Source: Ignavibacteriota bacterium (lineage in GTDB: Bacteria > Bacteroidota > Ignavibacteria > Ignavibacteriales > Melioribacteraceae). Taken from it: a stretch of 64,000 bases of DNA. Positions 1 through 10,208 of this stretch are shown here, in pieces (positions within the stretch are counted from its first letter, which is position 1; every line of letters starts with the position of its first letter). The stretch is from NCBI GenBank assembly GCA_013112585.1, contig JABFGH010000014.1, positions 1 through 64,000 of the forward strand, read 5' to 3'. The translations under genes were made by a program, and so were the position numbers. The notes below the pieces were generated by a model, which ran no database searches, was not told where the DNA came from, and was given only the letters and a program-made list of their open reading frames with translations.

Positions 1-22
1 AAAAATTATTATAGCAAAAAAA

Positions 23-54
23 ATTCTATCCATCAGCTAGCTGATGGATAGAAT
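23..54. terminator. Perfect 32-nt palindrome, possible terminator
   Basis: The two 16-nt halves are exactly complementary, so the element can form a long stem with almost no loop. On the minus strand it is followed by a run of T (positions 16-23 are A on the plus strand), as in an intrinsic terminator read leftwards. However, no minus-strand gene ends just to its right. On the plus strand the sequence after the stem is A-rich, so it would be a poor terminator for a gene to the left of the window. It could also be a palindromic protein-binding site. Confidence 0.45.
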
Positions 55-127
55 AAAACAATAATCTTGAGTATGTTTAGATTACAAAATAACTTAAAAA
101 AGAGTCAACCTTTTTCAGGACGCTTCA

Positions 128-167
128 GAGATTACTTCGTCGTAAAAAGCGACTCCTCGTAATGACA
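128..167 (+). repeat. REP-like repeat, copy 1
   Basis: This stretch starts GAGATTACTTCGTCGTAA and ends CTCGTAATGACA. It resembles the short dispersed palindromic repeats common between genes in this phylum, whose consensus includes a 'gattgcttcgtcg ... cgcaatgaca' pattern. A diverged second copy lies at 300-337. The function is unknown and the assignment rests on sequence resemblance alone. Confidence 0.4.
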
Positions 168-299
168 GATTGTTATTTTGATTTTTAATAATTGATTTTA
201 AATAAAACGGAGTCACAAAAATTGTTATTGCGAATTCCGATGTGTTCCCAGATTGAAACATTCGGGGACAGGTTATCGGTATGAAGCAATCTCTATTTT

Positions 300-337
300 G
301 AGATTACTTCGTTGTAAAATAATTCCTCTTAATAACA
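300..337 (+). repeat. REP-like repeat, copy 2 (diverged)
   Basis: It repeats the first half of the copy at 128-167 almost exactly (GAGATTACTTCGTTGTAAAA), and then decays to CTCTTAATAACA. The stretch just upstream (about 211-230, attgttattgcgaatt) is partly complementary to its right end. The whole block 211-345 may therefore be the remains of one palindromic element. Apart from these repeats and the palindrome, I see no gene in 1-406. Confidence 0.35.
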
Positions 338-406
338 ATTTGTGTTTTAAATTTAATTTTTCCTTTTTAATTTTTCCTTTTAATTTATAATTTCTCCTTG
401 GTTTCT

Positions 407-1228
407 ATGATAAACATAAACTCAAAATACGAATCACTTATAAGTGAATTAAAAACTCAATCCCCTTTTGAACCAGAACTGGCAATGGTTTTAGGCAGCG
501 GACTTGGTGACTTTGCTGATAGTATTGAAACAGTAAAATCAATTCCAACTTCTTCATTAAAAGGTTATCCTAAATCCACAGTGCAGGGGCATGAAGGCTA
601 CATTCATTTTTCAAAGTACGGCGGTAAGAATTTATTGATCTTTCAGGGAAGAATTCACTTTTACGAAGGATACAATTTATACGAATGTATATTACCGTCT
701 CACATAGCCGTATCTCTTGGATGTAAAAAAATTATTTTAACGAATGCTGCAGGCGGAATAAATACGAATTTTGTTCCGGGTGATTTAATGCTGATTAAAT
801 CAACCAACTCAATTAATTTGATGAAGGAATTGACTGAGGTTCTGGGTGTCCCGACTCCGGAAGAGAAAAATAATTTTCTAAACTTCCCTTCTGAATATAT
901 TAATTCAAAAATACATGAAGCGGCACTTGATGAAAAAATACATTTGAAGGAGGGCGTGTACTGGTTTGGAAAAGGTCCAAGCTACGAAACTCCCGCCGAG
1001 ATAAAGATGATGGCGAAATTCGGTAATGATGCAGTTGGAATGTCCACCGTACATGAAGCAATTTACGCCGCCGTAAAGGGACTTGAAGTGAGCGCAATAT
1101 CGTGTATTACAAATTATGCCGCCGGAATATCACCAAATAAATTAGATCATTCCGAAGTAATGGAAACAGCCGAAAATGTTAAAGGTAAATTTGAACGGTT
1201 AATTAAAAGAGTGGTCGAACTTCTTTAA
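407..1228 (+). CDS. punA: Purine nucleoside phosphorylase (trimeric, inosine/guanosine type)
   Basis: The enzyme phosphorolyses purine (deoxy)nucleosides to a free base and (deoxy)ribose-1-phosphate in cytosolic purine salvage. The 273-residue length fits the trimeric family. Visible motifs are the phosphate loop GSGLG (30-34), HEG (62-64), NAAGG (113-117), YETPAE (about 193-198), GMSTVHE (211-217) and the base-recognising Asn in CITNYAAG (about 236). I chose the ATG at 407 over an in-frame TTG nine bases upstream because homologues rarely have the extra residues; neither start has a clear Shine-Dalgarno sequence. It stands alone, after a repeat-rich leader and 151 bases before the next gene. 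Very likely correct; the exact symbol varies between species. Confidence 0.93.
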   Translation: MININSKYESLISELKTQSPFEPELAMVLGSGLGDFADSIETVKSIPTSSLKGYPKSTVQGHEGYIHFSKYGGKNLLIFQGRIHFYEGYNLYECILPSHIAVSLGCKKIILTNAAGGINTNFVPGDLMLIKSTNSINLMKELTEVLGVPTPEEKNNFLNFPSEYINSKIHEAALDEKIHLKEGVYWFGKGPSYETPAEIKMMAKFGNDAVGMSTVHEAIYAAVKGLEVSAISCITNYAAGISPNKLDHSEVMETAENVKGKFERLIKRVVELL

Positions 1229-1379
1229 TATTCATACTTGTCATCTGTTGTTATTTACTTCGAATCATTTTTAAAACAATTTATATTATTTGATTTAATT
1301 AAAATCTAAAATAATTGAATCCTAATTGAAGATTTATAATCTTATTAACTAAAAAATTATTTAATCTATTGGAATTATT

Positions 1380-2510
1380 ATGAACTCAGTTAAAACAGTA
1401 TTACTTATTCTACTTTTTAGTTCACAACTTTTTGCACAAGGATTTAAGTTTATTGCCATGTCCGATAGCAGGGGCAGATACAATGGCGTTAATGATTCAG
1501 TGCTATCAAAAATTGTGAGTAACATAATCGAAACCCAGCCCGAAGCAAAATTTGTTATTTTTGCCGGCGATATGGTTGATGGAAACCGAATTGACCCGGA
1601 CAGAACTTTTGGCGAATTAATGCATTGGAAAGATGTTATGAAGCCGATATATGATAGCCCAAATATGATATGGCCTAAAATATGGCCCGTGGTAGGCAAT
1701 CATGAAATTCAGCATAGAAAAGATGAAGACAATTTTAGAAAAGCTTTTCCTAATGTTTACGCAAACGGACCTGCTGATGAAATAGGATTATCATATTCTT
1801 TCGATTTTGAAAACACACATTTTACTATTGTTAATACTGAACGATGGTATTACGGCGATCCAAACGATACAACGGATGACCGCAGAGATTGGCATTATAT
1901 TAAACATTTGGATTGGTTGGAGAATAATTTGAAGTCGGCAAGAGAAAGAGGAATTGAGCATATTTTTGTTATAAGCCATGATATGATTTACCCGGTTGGC
2001 GGACATTTGCGCGACGGCTTAGCTAATCTAGGCAGAAACTTTACCGGTGAAATGGATTCGACACGAACTTGGTACATGGGCAGAAGGCAGAAGGTAATTG
2101 ATATATTAGAAGAGTATGATGTGAGCGCTCATATTTGCGGACACGAGCATTTATACAGCAGACAAAAAGTAAACGGCGTTTACGAAATTATTGCCGGAAG
2201 TACAGGTGCACCTCTCTATTATTTTAATCCCGTTTATCGTACCGATGCCGACAGTCATTATGTTGGCGAAGAAATGAGTTACGCTAAGGCTATTCCATAT
2301 TATGAAGCATTGGATTATTATCACGGTCCCGGTGAAAACTCGCAAGCATCGAGAAATTTTGTAGGCATACGTGCCTTTAATTATGTAGTGTTCGATGTTC
2401 AAGAAGATTACATAAATGCAAAAACTTACGGTGCTTATCCAACGGAAAGCAGCCGATCGGAGATGGGAACTAAGATTGAATTGATTGATGAATTTGTGAT
2501 TAGGAAGTAG
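1380..2510 (+). CDS. Secreted calcineurin-like metallophosphoesterase
   Basis: The protein begins with a signal peptide of about 20 residues ending LFAQ, so it is exported. The mature part has the metallophosphoesterase pattern: SDSRG (28-32, where the family usually has DxH), GDMVD (63-67), GNHE (106-109), SHD (199-201) and GHEH (254-257). These residues hold a two-metal centre that hydrolyses phosphoesters. The first motif has Arg where His is normal, which occurs in the purple-acid-phosphatase-like branch. The substrate cannot be told. It could act in phosphate scavenging outside the cytoplasm. It lies alone between punA and the convergent rsmE. Confidence 0.85.
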   Translation: MNSVKTVLLILLFSSQLFAQGFKFIAMSDSRGRYNGVNDSVLSKIVSNIIETQPEAKFVIFAGDMVDGNRIDPDRTFGELMHWKDVMKPIYDSPNMIWPKIWPVVGNHEIQHRKDEDNFRKAFPNVYANGPADEIGLSYSFDFENTHFTIVNTERWYYGDPNDTTDDRRDWHYIKHLDWLENNLKSARERGIEHIFVISHDMIYPVGGHLRDGLANLGRNFTGEMDSTRTWYMGRRQKVIDILEEYDVSAHICGHEHLYSRQKVNGVYEIIAGSTGAPLYYFNPVYRTDADSHYVGEEMSYAKAIPYYEALDYYHGPGENSQASRNFVGIRAFNYVVFDVQEDYINAKTYGAYPTESSRSEMGTKIELIDEFVIRK

Positions 2511-2600
2511 AGACCTGAAAATGTTGAAATGTTGAAACGAAAGAGATTGAATTGTTTCCGATAATCGTAAATCGGTAATCGATAATATTTTATTAATTGT

Positions 2601-3329
2601 TTATTCAACAAGAAATGAATTTAAGATAGCTGCCGCATATACTGCGGCACTTTCACTTCTTAATCTATTAGCAGCAAGTTTTAGTTTTATGGGATTACTG
2701 AAAGTCTGTATTTCATTGTCTGTAAGCCCGCCTTCCGGACCAAAAATAAAATATTGTTTTGATGAAGATGAATGCTTACTGAGATTATCTGCATACCAAT
2801 TAATGCTTTTAACAAAATTTTGATCAAACAAAATCTTATCACCTTCAAAATTGTTTATCTCCTTTAACGATTCCTTAAATTCAATTTTAGGCAGGTAGCT
2901 TCTTAAAGATTGTTTCATTGCGGCGAGTGCAATTTTATTCCATCGTTCAAGTTTATTCCCTTTGGCTACACTACGTTCAGCTTTGTAAACAATAATATTT
3001 GTGATGCCAAGTTCAACACTTTTTTCAAGTGCAAATTCAAATCTATCTGTACTTTTTAATAGGGGTAAACAGAAAACAATATTTTTAAAATTATCTTTGT
3101 AGATATAGTTTTCAATTATTCGGCAGTTTAATTCAACTTTAGTAATATTAATTATTTCGGATTTATAAATTACTCCGCTGCCGGTTGTAACATAAATTGT
3201 GTCACCGGAATTATGCCGCATCACTTTTGTAAGATGTTTAAATTCATCCCCATCAATTGTAATCACATCATTTTTGATAGGCGAAGGTGAATAGTAAAGT
3301 TCTATGTTAGAAAGAAAATCCTGATCCAA
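2601..3329 (-). CDS. rsmE: 16S rRNA (uracil-1498-N3) methyltransferase RsmE
   Basis: RsmE methylates U1498 of 16S rRNA, using S-adenosylmethionine in a knotted SPOUT fold. At 242 residues it has the expected length. It shows an N-terminal PUA-like part with VMRHNSGD (about 37-44) and the SPOUT signatures GPEGGLT (197-203) and LRSESA (223-228, usually LRTETA). The start is a TTG at 3329 that overlaps the end of the upstream Omp85-type gene by 23 bases, suggesting coupled translation. No ATG lies in frame before the conserved region, so TTG is the best choice. Confidence 0.93.
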   Translation of the reverse strand: MDQDFLSNIELYYSPSPIKNDVITIDGDEFKHLTKVMRHNSGDTIYVTTGSGVIYKSEIINITKVELNCRIIENYIYKDNFKNIVFCLPLLKSTDRFEFALEKSVELGITNIIVYKAERSVAKGNKLERWNKIALAAMKQSLRSYLPKIEFKESLKEINNFEGDKILFDQNFVKSINWYADNLSKHSSSSKQYFIFGPEGGLTDNEIQTFSNPIKLKLAANRLRSESAAVYAAAILNSFLVE

Positions 3330-4647
3330 ATATCAGTTCTCCGTTTTTAACTTCATCAAAAGCATACTCAATTCTAAAAGCGTTAAAAGGCAATGCCAGT
3401 ATAGTAATCCCCACACCCCAGCCTGATTGAAAATCACTAAGTTTCCAGGTTTCTCCGTTATTGTAAGCCAGTCCAGTATCAAAAAATATATTGGCGTGAA
3501 TACCAATTCTTGCTGAGGTTAATCGTTTAGGTAAAAATGGAATGTCTAAACTTAAATTCCACTCCTCAACTATAGGATGATTAAATTCAAATGAGCTTAG
3601 TATAAAATTATTACCTTCCTGGTCATCACCTCTATGCCCTCTTATATAATCGCCAACTCCGAGAAAAGAATAATCGTAAAGGGGTACTTTTTTGCCGAAA
3701 GTATGGCGGTAATCCAGCCTCCACTTAAATGTTAATTCATTAAATATTCTTACATACTCTCTAAAGTCAATGCGAAAAAGGTTGTAATCGATATCGTCAA
3801 TTTCAAATCCAAGATGAGAATAAGAAACCGATGCAAGGAAACCGCTTTTGGGATGCTGCTTCAAATCTCTGGTGTCGAAAGTATAGTTTATACCAAGACT
3901 TAAATTGTGATCAATTCTATCCTTCGAACCATTAATTTCCGGAATATATTTTTCGGGTGTTTCAACATATCTAAATTCAGATACTAATTTAATCTCATTA
4001 TAAAGATTAATTCTTTTTCCAACAATTAAAAATGTAGAATAAATTTTATGATCAAATTCTTTTCCGAATAGTGTCTCAGCTTTTATACTTCTGTTACTCG
4101 ATTTCAAATAACTAAATCCAAAAGAAAAACTAATATCCGTTTTTGAAATTAGAACGGGATTGAAGTATGATATTTGGTAATTCGGATTATAACCGAAACT
4201 TGCAATGGCACGTAATGTTTCGTTTCTACCTCTAAAATTTTTATATAAAAAATTTAATCCATAAGATGATTTATCAAAATCCCCTCCCCTTAAATAGAGA
4301 AAAGGAATTGGATAAATATACCAGGTTTCTTTTACACTAATTACTAATAAAGTATCTGTATTTATTTTTTCAGTAAACAGTTCTACTTTACTAAAAAGTC
4401 CCAAACTAAAAATTCGCTCTTTATTAAATTCAATAATCTTGTTATTAATTTTATCACCTGCTTTGAATGTTAATTCTCGTCTGATAATAAAATCCTCGGT
4501 AATATCATTTCCTCTAATTTCAATCGAATCAACCGAAGTGATATCACTAATTGGAATTGATTCGTAGGGACTTTGAGCAGATAAATTAATTGAAAATATA
4601 AATAGAACTATTAGAATTGAAATATGTTTAAGGAGATTTTTTTTCAT
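3307..4647 (-). CDS. Omp85/BamA-TamA-like outer-membrane protein
   Basis: The first 25 residues are a signal peptide ending NLSAQ. Residues about 30-110 look like one POTRA domain (SVDSIEIRGND, then a beta-alpha pattern). The rest is rich in alternating beta strands and ends in GSGFSF, with the terminal aromatic residue typical of outer-membrane barrels. The strand motif YIRGHRGDD (about residues 333-341) resembles the conserved RG motif of the surface-antigen (D15) barrel. With a single POTRA it is shorter than BamA, so a TamA-like or specialised Omp85 protein is more likely. Its 3' end overlaps rsmE. Confidence 0.8.
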   Translation of the reverse strand: MKKNLLKHISILIVLFIFSINLSAQSPYESIPISDITSVDSIEIRGNDITEDFIIRRELTFKAGDKINNKIIEFNKERIFSLGLFSKVELFTEKINTDTLLVISVKETWYIYPIPFLYLRGGDFDKSSYGLNFLYKNFRGRNETLRAIASFGYNPNYQISYFNPVLISKTDISFSFGFSYLKSSNRSIKAETLFGKEFDHKIYSTFLIVGKRINLYNEIKLVSEFRYVETPEKYIPEINGSKDRIDHNLSLGINYTFDTRDLKQHPKSGFLASVSYSHLGFEIDDIDYNLFRIDFREYVRIFNELTFKWRLDYRHTFGKKVPLYDYSFLGVGDYIRGHRGDDQEGNNFILSSFEFNHPIVEEWNLSLDIPFLPKRLTSARIGIHANIFFDTGLAYNNGETWKLSDFQSGWGVGITILALPFNAFRIEYAFDEVKNGELIFGSGFSF

Positions 4648-4692
4648 TAAAGATTTTTGAATTTACCCTGTGTGGTTTAATTGCTAAAATAA

Positions 4693-5109
4693 TTACCAAC
4701 AATAATTATGTTGAATTGCAACACATGCATCCTGTATTACAATTATGTTTTTATCGTTTAATTGTGAAACCGCTTTATCATTCCTAATCCCCAATTGAAG
4801 CCATAGAACTTTCGGTTTTACTTTTTGAATTTCAGGAATCAAATCAGGAATAAATTCACTTCTTCTAAAAACATCAACAATATCAATTTTAAAAGGTATT
4901 TCAGAAAGTGATTTATATACGGGAATACCGTCAATAATAGGGGCAGCCGGATTTACTCCGACTACCTTATAATTTTTACTAACTAAAAACTCAGCTACTT
5001 GTCTGCTTGTCCTGTCCTTGTTACTCGATAGTCCAACCACGGCAATGGTTTTAGCAGTTTTTAATATTTCACAAATTTCTTCGTCTGAAGGATTAATCTT
5101 CTGCTGCAT
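4693..5109 (-). CDS. CoA-binding (YccU-type Rossmann) protein
   Basis: A small 138-residue Rossmann protein of the CoA-binding family. It has a nucleotide-binding glycine turn [11 protein letters not shown] near the N terminus, then [14 protein letters not shown] and WLQLG segments typical of the family. The biochemical role of the family is not settled. I set the start at the ATG at 5109 because it follows GAGGA with a six-base spacing; two upstream ATGs at 5121 and 5130 would lengthen the protein by 4-7 residues. The gene starts inside the end of gcvP (17-base overlap), so the two are probably translated together. Confidence 0.85.
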   Translation of the reverse strand: MQQKINPSDEEICEILKTAKTIAVVGLSSNKDRTSRQVAEFLVSKNYKVVGVNPAAPIIDGIPVYKSLSEIPFKIDIVDVFRRSEFIPDLIPEIQKVKPKVLWLQLGIRNDKAVSQLNDKNIIVIQDACVAIQHNYCW

Positions 5110-7996
5110 CCAATTCCTCATATGCTTCAATCGGCAAACATGTACAAACTAAATTTCTATCTCCATAAGCGTTATCAACCCTGCCAACACTTGGCCAGAA
5201 CTTATTTTCTTTAGTCCATGCTGCAGGAAAAGCTGCCTTTTCGCGCGTATAATTATGCTCCCAATTATCGGCAACAATTACGCTTGCGGTATGGGGTGAA
5301 TTTTTCAAAATGTTATCAGACTTATCCGCTTTCCCCTCTTCAATTTCTCTAATTTCTTCTCTAATAGAAATCATCGCATCACAAAATCTATCTAATTCAG
5401 CTTTCGATTCGCTTTCTGTCGGCTCAACCATTAGAGTACCCGGAACAGGAAACGAAACAGTTGGCGCATGGTAGCCGTAATCCATAAGTCTTTTAGCTAC
5501 ATCTTCCACCTCAATATTTGCCGAGGCTTTAAAATGTCTGAAATCAAAAATTAGTTCGTGACCCACATTACCGGTATGCCCTGTGTAGAGAACAGGATAA
5601 TAATCTTCCAATTTGGCTTTAAGATAATTTGCACTTAGAATTGCGATTTTAGTGGCTAATGTTAAATCATCTCCGCCCATCATTTTAATATATGCGTAGG
5701 ATATCAATAATATATTTGCACTGCCGAAAGGAGCTGCGGCAACAGCAGATGAAGCTTTATTACCGTTCGTTTTAATTATTACATGATCGGGTAAAAATGG
5801 AACTAAATGCTCGGCTACGCCTATAGGACCCATACCCGGACCGCCGCCGCCATGCGGAATGCAGAATGTTTTATGTAGATTAAGATGACAGACATCTGCT
5901 CCGATAAAGTAAGGATTTGTTAATCCAACTTGCGCATTCATGTTTGCTCCGTCCATATAAACTTGTCCGCCGTTATCATGTATTATTTTACAAATCTCTT
6001 TAATATCCTGTTCAAATACTCCGTGTGTAGATGGATAAGTGACCATTATAGATGATAAATTGTCTTTGTGAAGTTCTGCTTTTACTTTTAATTCTTCTAA
6101 ATCAATGTTTCCGTATTCATCACATTTAACAATAACAATTTTGCAACCCGCCATAACCGCACTTGCCGGATTTGTGCCGTGTGCCGAAGAGGGAATTAAT
6201 ACAATATTTCTATGTCCTTCGCCGTTTGCCTCTTGATAGTTTCGAATAACTAAAAGTCCGGTATATTCTCCTTGTGCTCCCGAATTAGGCTGAAATGTAA
6301 TTCCTGCAAACCCTGTTATAACTTTTAGCTGATCCGCCAATTCAGTAATAATTTCAGAATAGCCTTCAGCTTGTTCTACAGGAACAAATGGATGAATATT
6401 AGAAAATTCCGGATAAGTTATTCCCAGCATTTCCGTTGCGGCATTTAGTTTCATTGTGCATGAACCCAAAGGAATCATTGAAGTAGTTAAGGATAAGTCC
6501 CTTTTTTCTAACATCTTAATGTATCTCATCATTTCAGTTTCTGAATGATAACTGTTAAAAACCGGATGAGTCAAATATTCTGAACTTCGAATAAGTTCTT
6601 CCATTAGTTTAGGTTGAACAGTTTCCATTAGTGCTTCAAAAACATTTGCTTCAATTTCTTTATCATTTGCTTCTGCAAAAATTTCACATATAGAATAAAT
6701 GTCTTCCAGGTTAGTAGATTCACCAAGTGAAATACCTATATAATTATCATCAAAATAGCGGAAGTTAATTTCGCACTTTTCGGATAAGTTTTTAATCAGG
6801 GTTTTCTGATTTTCGGAGACTTGAATTTTAAGTGTATCAAAAAAGTAATTGTTAACTTGCGTGTAACCTAAACTTTGTAATGCTTCATTAAGCAGGCATG
6901 TTTGATTATGAATTTTTTCGGCAATAAGTTCTATTCCTTTTTGACCATGATAGGCTGCATACATACCCGACATAATTGCAAGCAGAACTTGAGCTGTACA
7001 AATATTTGATGTTGCACGTTCTCTTTTTATATGCTGCTCTCTTGTCTGCAGTGCCATTCTTAAAGCTCTGTTCCCCTGTGCATCAACTGAAACACCAATT
7101 ATTCTTCCAGGAATTTGTCTTTTAAATTCTTCCTTTGTTGCGAAATAAGCTGCATGAGGTCCGCCGTAACCATAAGGAATTCCAAAGCGCTGCGAGGTAC
7201 CGACTACGACATCTGCTCCCATTTCTCCCGGTGGTTTTAACAATGCTAAACTTAGTAAATCTGCTGCAACTGTTACAAAAACTCCGGCATCCTTCGCTTT
7301 TTTAATAACCGGTTCAATATTAAACACGGCTCCGTTTGTATCCGGATATTGAACCAACATTCCAAATACGTCCTCTGTAAAATCAACTTCATTTAAGTCT
7401 GCAATTTTTAAATCGATTGATAATGACTTAGCTCTTGTTTTCAACACATCAAGTGTTTGAGGAAAAACATCTTTAGAAATTACAAATGTGTTTGCATTTT
7501 TCTTTGGTCCCCGTAGAGAATTATAACACATGATCATAGCTTCGGCGGCGGCGGTAGCTTCATCCAATAGTGAAGCATTAGCAAGCGGCATTGCAGTCAT
7601 ATCTGAAATAAGTGTTTGGAAATTAAGAAGCGCTTCAAGTCTTCCTTGTGATATTTCAGCCTGGTAAGGTGTGTATTGAGTGTACCAGCTTGGGTTTTCT
7701 AAAATATTGCGTAAAATTACCGAGGGTGTTATTGTATCATAATAACCCATTCCAATGTATGTTTTGAATATTTGGTTTTTAGATGCCTGAACTCGAAGCT
7801 GCGTTAAAAAATCAGTTTCAGAAATTGGGTCACCTAAATTAAATTCAGTATCGAGTTTAATATTATTAGGTATAGTTTTACTAATTAGTTCATCAATATT
7901 ATTATGCCCAATTAAGTCTAACATTTGTTTCTCTTCAGCAGTATTAGGACCAATATGCCTATTAGAAAATCGATCGTAATGTGTTAAGTTTTTCAT
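5093..7996 (-). CDS. gcvP: Glycine dehydrogenase (decarboxylating), P protein
   Basis: The PLP-dependent P protein decarboxylates glycine and passes the aminomethyl group to lipoyl-GcvH in the glycine cleavage system. The 967 residues make this the fused one-chain form, with N- and C-terminal halves both present. The N terminus has the family pattern RHIGPN. The PLP lysine is in HLNLHKTF (Lys709), followed by a glycine-rich [10 protein letters not shown]. gcvH and gcvT are not in the window. I looked upstream (7997-8128) for a glycine riboswitch and saw none. Confidence 0.97.
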   Translation of the reverse strand: MKNLTHYDRFSNRHIGPNTAEEKQMLDLIGHNNIDELISKTIPNNIKLDTEFNLGDPISETDFLTQLRVQASKNQIFKTYIGMGYYDTITPSVILRNILENPSWYTQYTPYQAEISQGRLEALLNFQTLISDMTAMPLANASLLDEATAAAEAMIMCYNSLRGPKKNANTFVISKDVFPQTLDVLKTRAKSLSIDLKIADLNEVDFTEDVFGMLVQYPDTNGAVFNIEPVIKKAKDAGVFVTVAADLLSLALLKPPGEMGADVVVGTSQRFGIPYGYGGPHAAYFATKEEFKRQIPGRIIGVSVDAQGNRALRMALQTREQHIKRERATSNICTAQVLLAIMSGMYAAYHGQKGIELIAEKIHNQTCLLNEALQSLGYTQVNNYFFDTLKIQVSENQKTLIKNLSEKCEINFRYFDDNYIGISLGESTNLEDIYSICEIFAEANDKEIEANVFEALMETVQPKLMEELIRSSEYLTHPVFNSYHSETEMMRYIKMLEKRDLSLTTSMIPLGSCTMKLNAATEMLGITYPEFSNIHPFVPVEQAEGYSEIITELADQLKVITGFAGITFQPNSGAQGEYTGLLVIRNYQEANGEGHRNIVLIPSSAHGTNPASAVMAGCKIVIVKCDEYGNIDLEELKVKAELHKDNLSSIMVTYPSTHGVFEQDIKEICKIIHDNGGQVYMDGANMNAQVGLTNPYFIGADVCHLNLHKTFCIPHGGGGPGMGPIGVAEHLVPFLPDHVIIKTNGNKASSAVAAAPFGSANILLISYAYIKMMGGDDLTLATKIAILSANYLKAKLEDYYPVLYTGHTGNVGHELIFDFRHFKASANIEVEDVAKRLMDYGYHAPTVSFPVPGTLMVEPTESESKAELDRFCDAMISIREEIREIEEGKADKSDNILKNSPHTASVIVADNWEHNYTREKAAFPAAWTKENKFWPSVGRVDNAYGDRNLVCTCLPIEAYEELDAAED

Positions 7997-8128
7997 AAAA
8001 TCTTCTCTCTGATAACAATTAAAGGAAAATGAAAAATAATAAATTTAAAAATATTAGTATAAAATATAGGCAAATAGACATTAATTAGGGATACATATTT
8101 TTCTAAAACAGGTTAAAATTAGTACAGT

Positions 8129-8878
8129 TTATTCTTTGATGAGTTTTTGAAGGGCTTTTTTTGCGGCTTGCTGTTCAGCGGTTTTTTTGTTGCGTCCATT
8201 TCCTTTTGCATAAGTTTTATTTTCAATTTTCACCGTTACAGTAAAAGTTTTACCATGTTCAGGACCTTCCTCTTTAACCAGCTGATATACAGGAGTAACT
8301 TGTTTTTTTGAATGTGCAAGTTCGAGAAGCTGACCTTTATAATTTTTATCTTTTTTGAATTCTCCACTCGAATAAATCGGTTCGATGATATTTTTATGAA
8401 CAAATTTACTTGTCATTTCAAATCCCTTGTCTAAATAAATTGCACCTATAAGCGCTTCTAAAGAATCTGCAAGAATAGTTCTCATTCCATCGTAACTATC
8501 ATTAATAAATTTACTGTTATAAAGAAGTGTGTTATTAAGATTGAGATATTCAGCAGAATTGACGAGTGCTTGTTTATCTACAAAATGAGAACGATATTTT
8601 GTAAGAAACCCCTCCCCCTCATCCGGGAATTCAGAAAAGAGAAATTCGGCAACAATAAATCCAAGTGCAGAATCTCCTAAATATTCAAGCCGCTCATTAG
8701 ATTTACCTAATTCAGGTTCAATTTCGAGGTATGAACGGTGTGTTAAAGCTTTAATATAATAAACCGGGTTATCAATACGATAACCCAGAATATTTTCAAG
8801 ATTAGAAATTTTTTGTTTTACTAAATTAGAGTGGTTAGAGAGAGAGTTCTTCTTAAACCAATTTAGAAATTTTAACAA
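8129..8878 (-). CDS. rnc: Ribonuclease III
   Basis: RNase III cuts double-stranded RNA in rRNA maturation and mRNA turnover. The 249 residues comprise a catalytic domain with NERLEYLGDSALG (61-73) and a second acidic motif DSLEALIGAIYLD (138-150), followed by a double-stranded RNA-binding domain (about 180-248) ending in a Lys/Ala-rich helix. An N-terminal extension of about 20 residues precedes the domain. The gene follows fabF after six bases and is the last of the fatty-acid operon, a conserved arrangement in this phylum. Confidence 0.96.
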   Translation of the reverse strand: MLKFLNWFKKNSLSNHSNLVKQKISNLENILGYRIDNPVYYIKALTHRSYLEIEPELGKSNERLEYLGDSALGFIVAEFLFSEFPDEGEGFLTKYRSHFVDKQALVNSAEYLNLNNTLLYNSKFINDSYDGMRTILADSLEALIGAIYLDKGFEMTSKFVHKNIIEPIYSSGEFKKDKNYKGQLLELAHSKKQVTPVYQLVKEEGPEHGKTFTVTVKIENKTYAKGNGRNKKTAEQQAAKKALQKLIKE

Positions 8879-8884
8879 ACTTTA

Positions 8885-10129
8885 TTAACCTTCAAACTTT
8901 TTGAATAACAGTGAAGCATTATGACCGCCGAATCCGAAAGTATTGCTGATTGCATATTTAATATCTTTTTCGACAGGTTTATTAGGAGTATAGTCTAAGT
9001 CACATTCCGGGTCAGCTTCTACAAAATTTATCGTTGGTGTAATTATTGAATTTTTAAGTGATAATATCGACGCAATACTTTCAATACCACCGGCTGCACC
9101 AAGCAAATGACCTGTCATTGATTTAGTAGAACTGATCGATAATTTATAAGCATGATCGCCGAATAAAGTTTTTATTGCTTTAGTTTCATTCAAATCATTA
9201 AGCTGTGTAGAAGTACCATGAGCATTTATATAGTCAACATCTTCCGGTTTTATACCTGCATCTCGCAATGCTTCTCTCATAGATCTAACAGCACCTTCAC
9301 CGCCATCGGGCGGAGCAGTTATATGGAATGCATCGCCTGTTAAGCCCACACCAACAATTTCGGCATAAATTTTTGCGCCTCTTTCAATTGCTTTAGTATA
9401 TTCTTCAAGTACTAAAGTGCCTGCGCCTTCGCCCATTACAAATCCGTTTCTATCTTTATCGAAAGGACGTGAAGCAATTTCAAATTTATCATTCCAAGTT
9501 GAAATAGCTCTGGCTGCATTAAAGCCGCCTATAGACATTGGAGTAATTGCTGCTTCTGCGCCGCCGCAAACAATTATATCTGCCGAGCCCCTCTGAATAT
9601 GTATGAAGGCATCAGCTATTGCATGTGAGGAAGTTGCACAAGCGGAAGTTGTTGCATAGTTGGGTCCCTTTAAACCATATTGAATTGATATGTGTCCTGC
9701 TGCAATATCCGAGATCATCATTGGGACAAAAAACGGACTAATTCTTTTAGGACCTTTTTCCATAAAAATTGTGTGCTGACTTTCCCATGTATCCATACCG
9801 CCTATACCGCTGCCGTAAATAACACCGGCTCGCTCAAGATCAATTTTTTCTAGGTCGATTTGAGAGTCTTCCATTGCCATCGCTGCGGTGGACATTGCAT
9901 ACTGTGTAAAAGGGTCCATTCGCCTAACAGCCTTTTTATCAATATGAATCAGCGGGTCATAATTTTTAACTTCGCAAGCAAATTTAGTATCAAATTCCTC
10001 AGTATCAAATTTAGTAATCAAATTTGCACCGCTTTTACCGGCTAATAAATTTGTCCAATATTCTTCTAATGTATTTCCTATAGGTGTAAGTGCACCCATA
10101 CCTGTAATAACAACACGTCTTTTGGTCAT
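8885..10129 (-). CDS. fabF: 3-oxoacyl-ACP synthase II
   Basis: FabF condenses malonyl-ACP with acyl-ACP during chain elongation. The thiolase-fold enzyme has 414 residues and an intact catalytic triad: Cys164 in TTSACATS, His304 in NAHGTST and His341 in SMTGHLLGAAGG. The N terminus RRVVITGMGALTPIG is standard. It lies 79 bases downstream of acpP, separated by a stem-loop, and directly upstream of rnc. Confidence 0.97.
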   Translation of the reverse strand: MTKRRVVITGMGALTPIGNTLEEYWTNLLAGKSGANLITKFDTEEFDTKFACEVKNYDPLIHIDKKAVRRMDPFTQYAMSTAAMAMEDSQIDLEKIDLERAGVIYGSGIGGMDTWESQHTIFMEKGPKRISPFFVPMMISDIAAGHISIQYGLKGPNYATTSACATSSHAIADAFIHIQRGSADIIVCGGAEAAITPMSIGGFNAARAISTWNDKFEIASRPFDKDRNGFVMGEGAGTLVLEEYTKAIERGAKIYAEIVGVGLTGDAFHITAPPDGGEGAVRSMREALRDAGIKPEDVDYINAHGTSTQLNDLNETKAIKTLFGDHAYKLSISSTKSMTGHLLGAAGGIESIASILSLKNSIITPTINFVEADPECDLDYTPNKPVEKDIKYAISNTFGFGGHNASLLFKKFEG

Positions 10130-10175
10130 TAAGTATCTCTCCCAAATAGAGTTTAAATTATTTTAAATAAAATGA

Positions 10176-10198
10176 AGCCACGGAAGACTACCGTGGCT
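10176..10198 (-). terminator. Stem-loop between acpP and fabF
   Basis: An 8-bp perfect GC-rich stem (AGCCACGG / CCGTGGCT) with a 7-base loop lies 11 bases after the acpP stop. On the minus strand the tail is T-rich but interrupted (TTCATTTTATTT). It probably works as a partial terminator or as a 3' stabiliser of the acpP message, allowing more acpP than fabF transcript. Confidence 0.55.
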
Positions 10199-10208
10199 GA
10201 TAATTTAT

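Noticed and set aside
7997-8128. Possible glycine riboswitch upstream of gcvP
   Set aside because: The stretch is AT-rich without the conserved GGA-containing paired aptamer elements.
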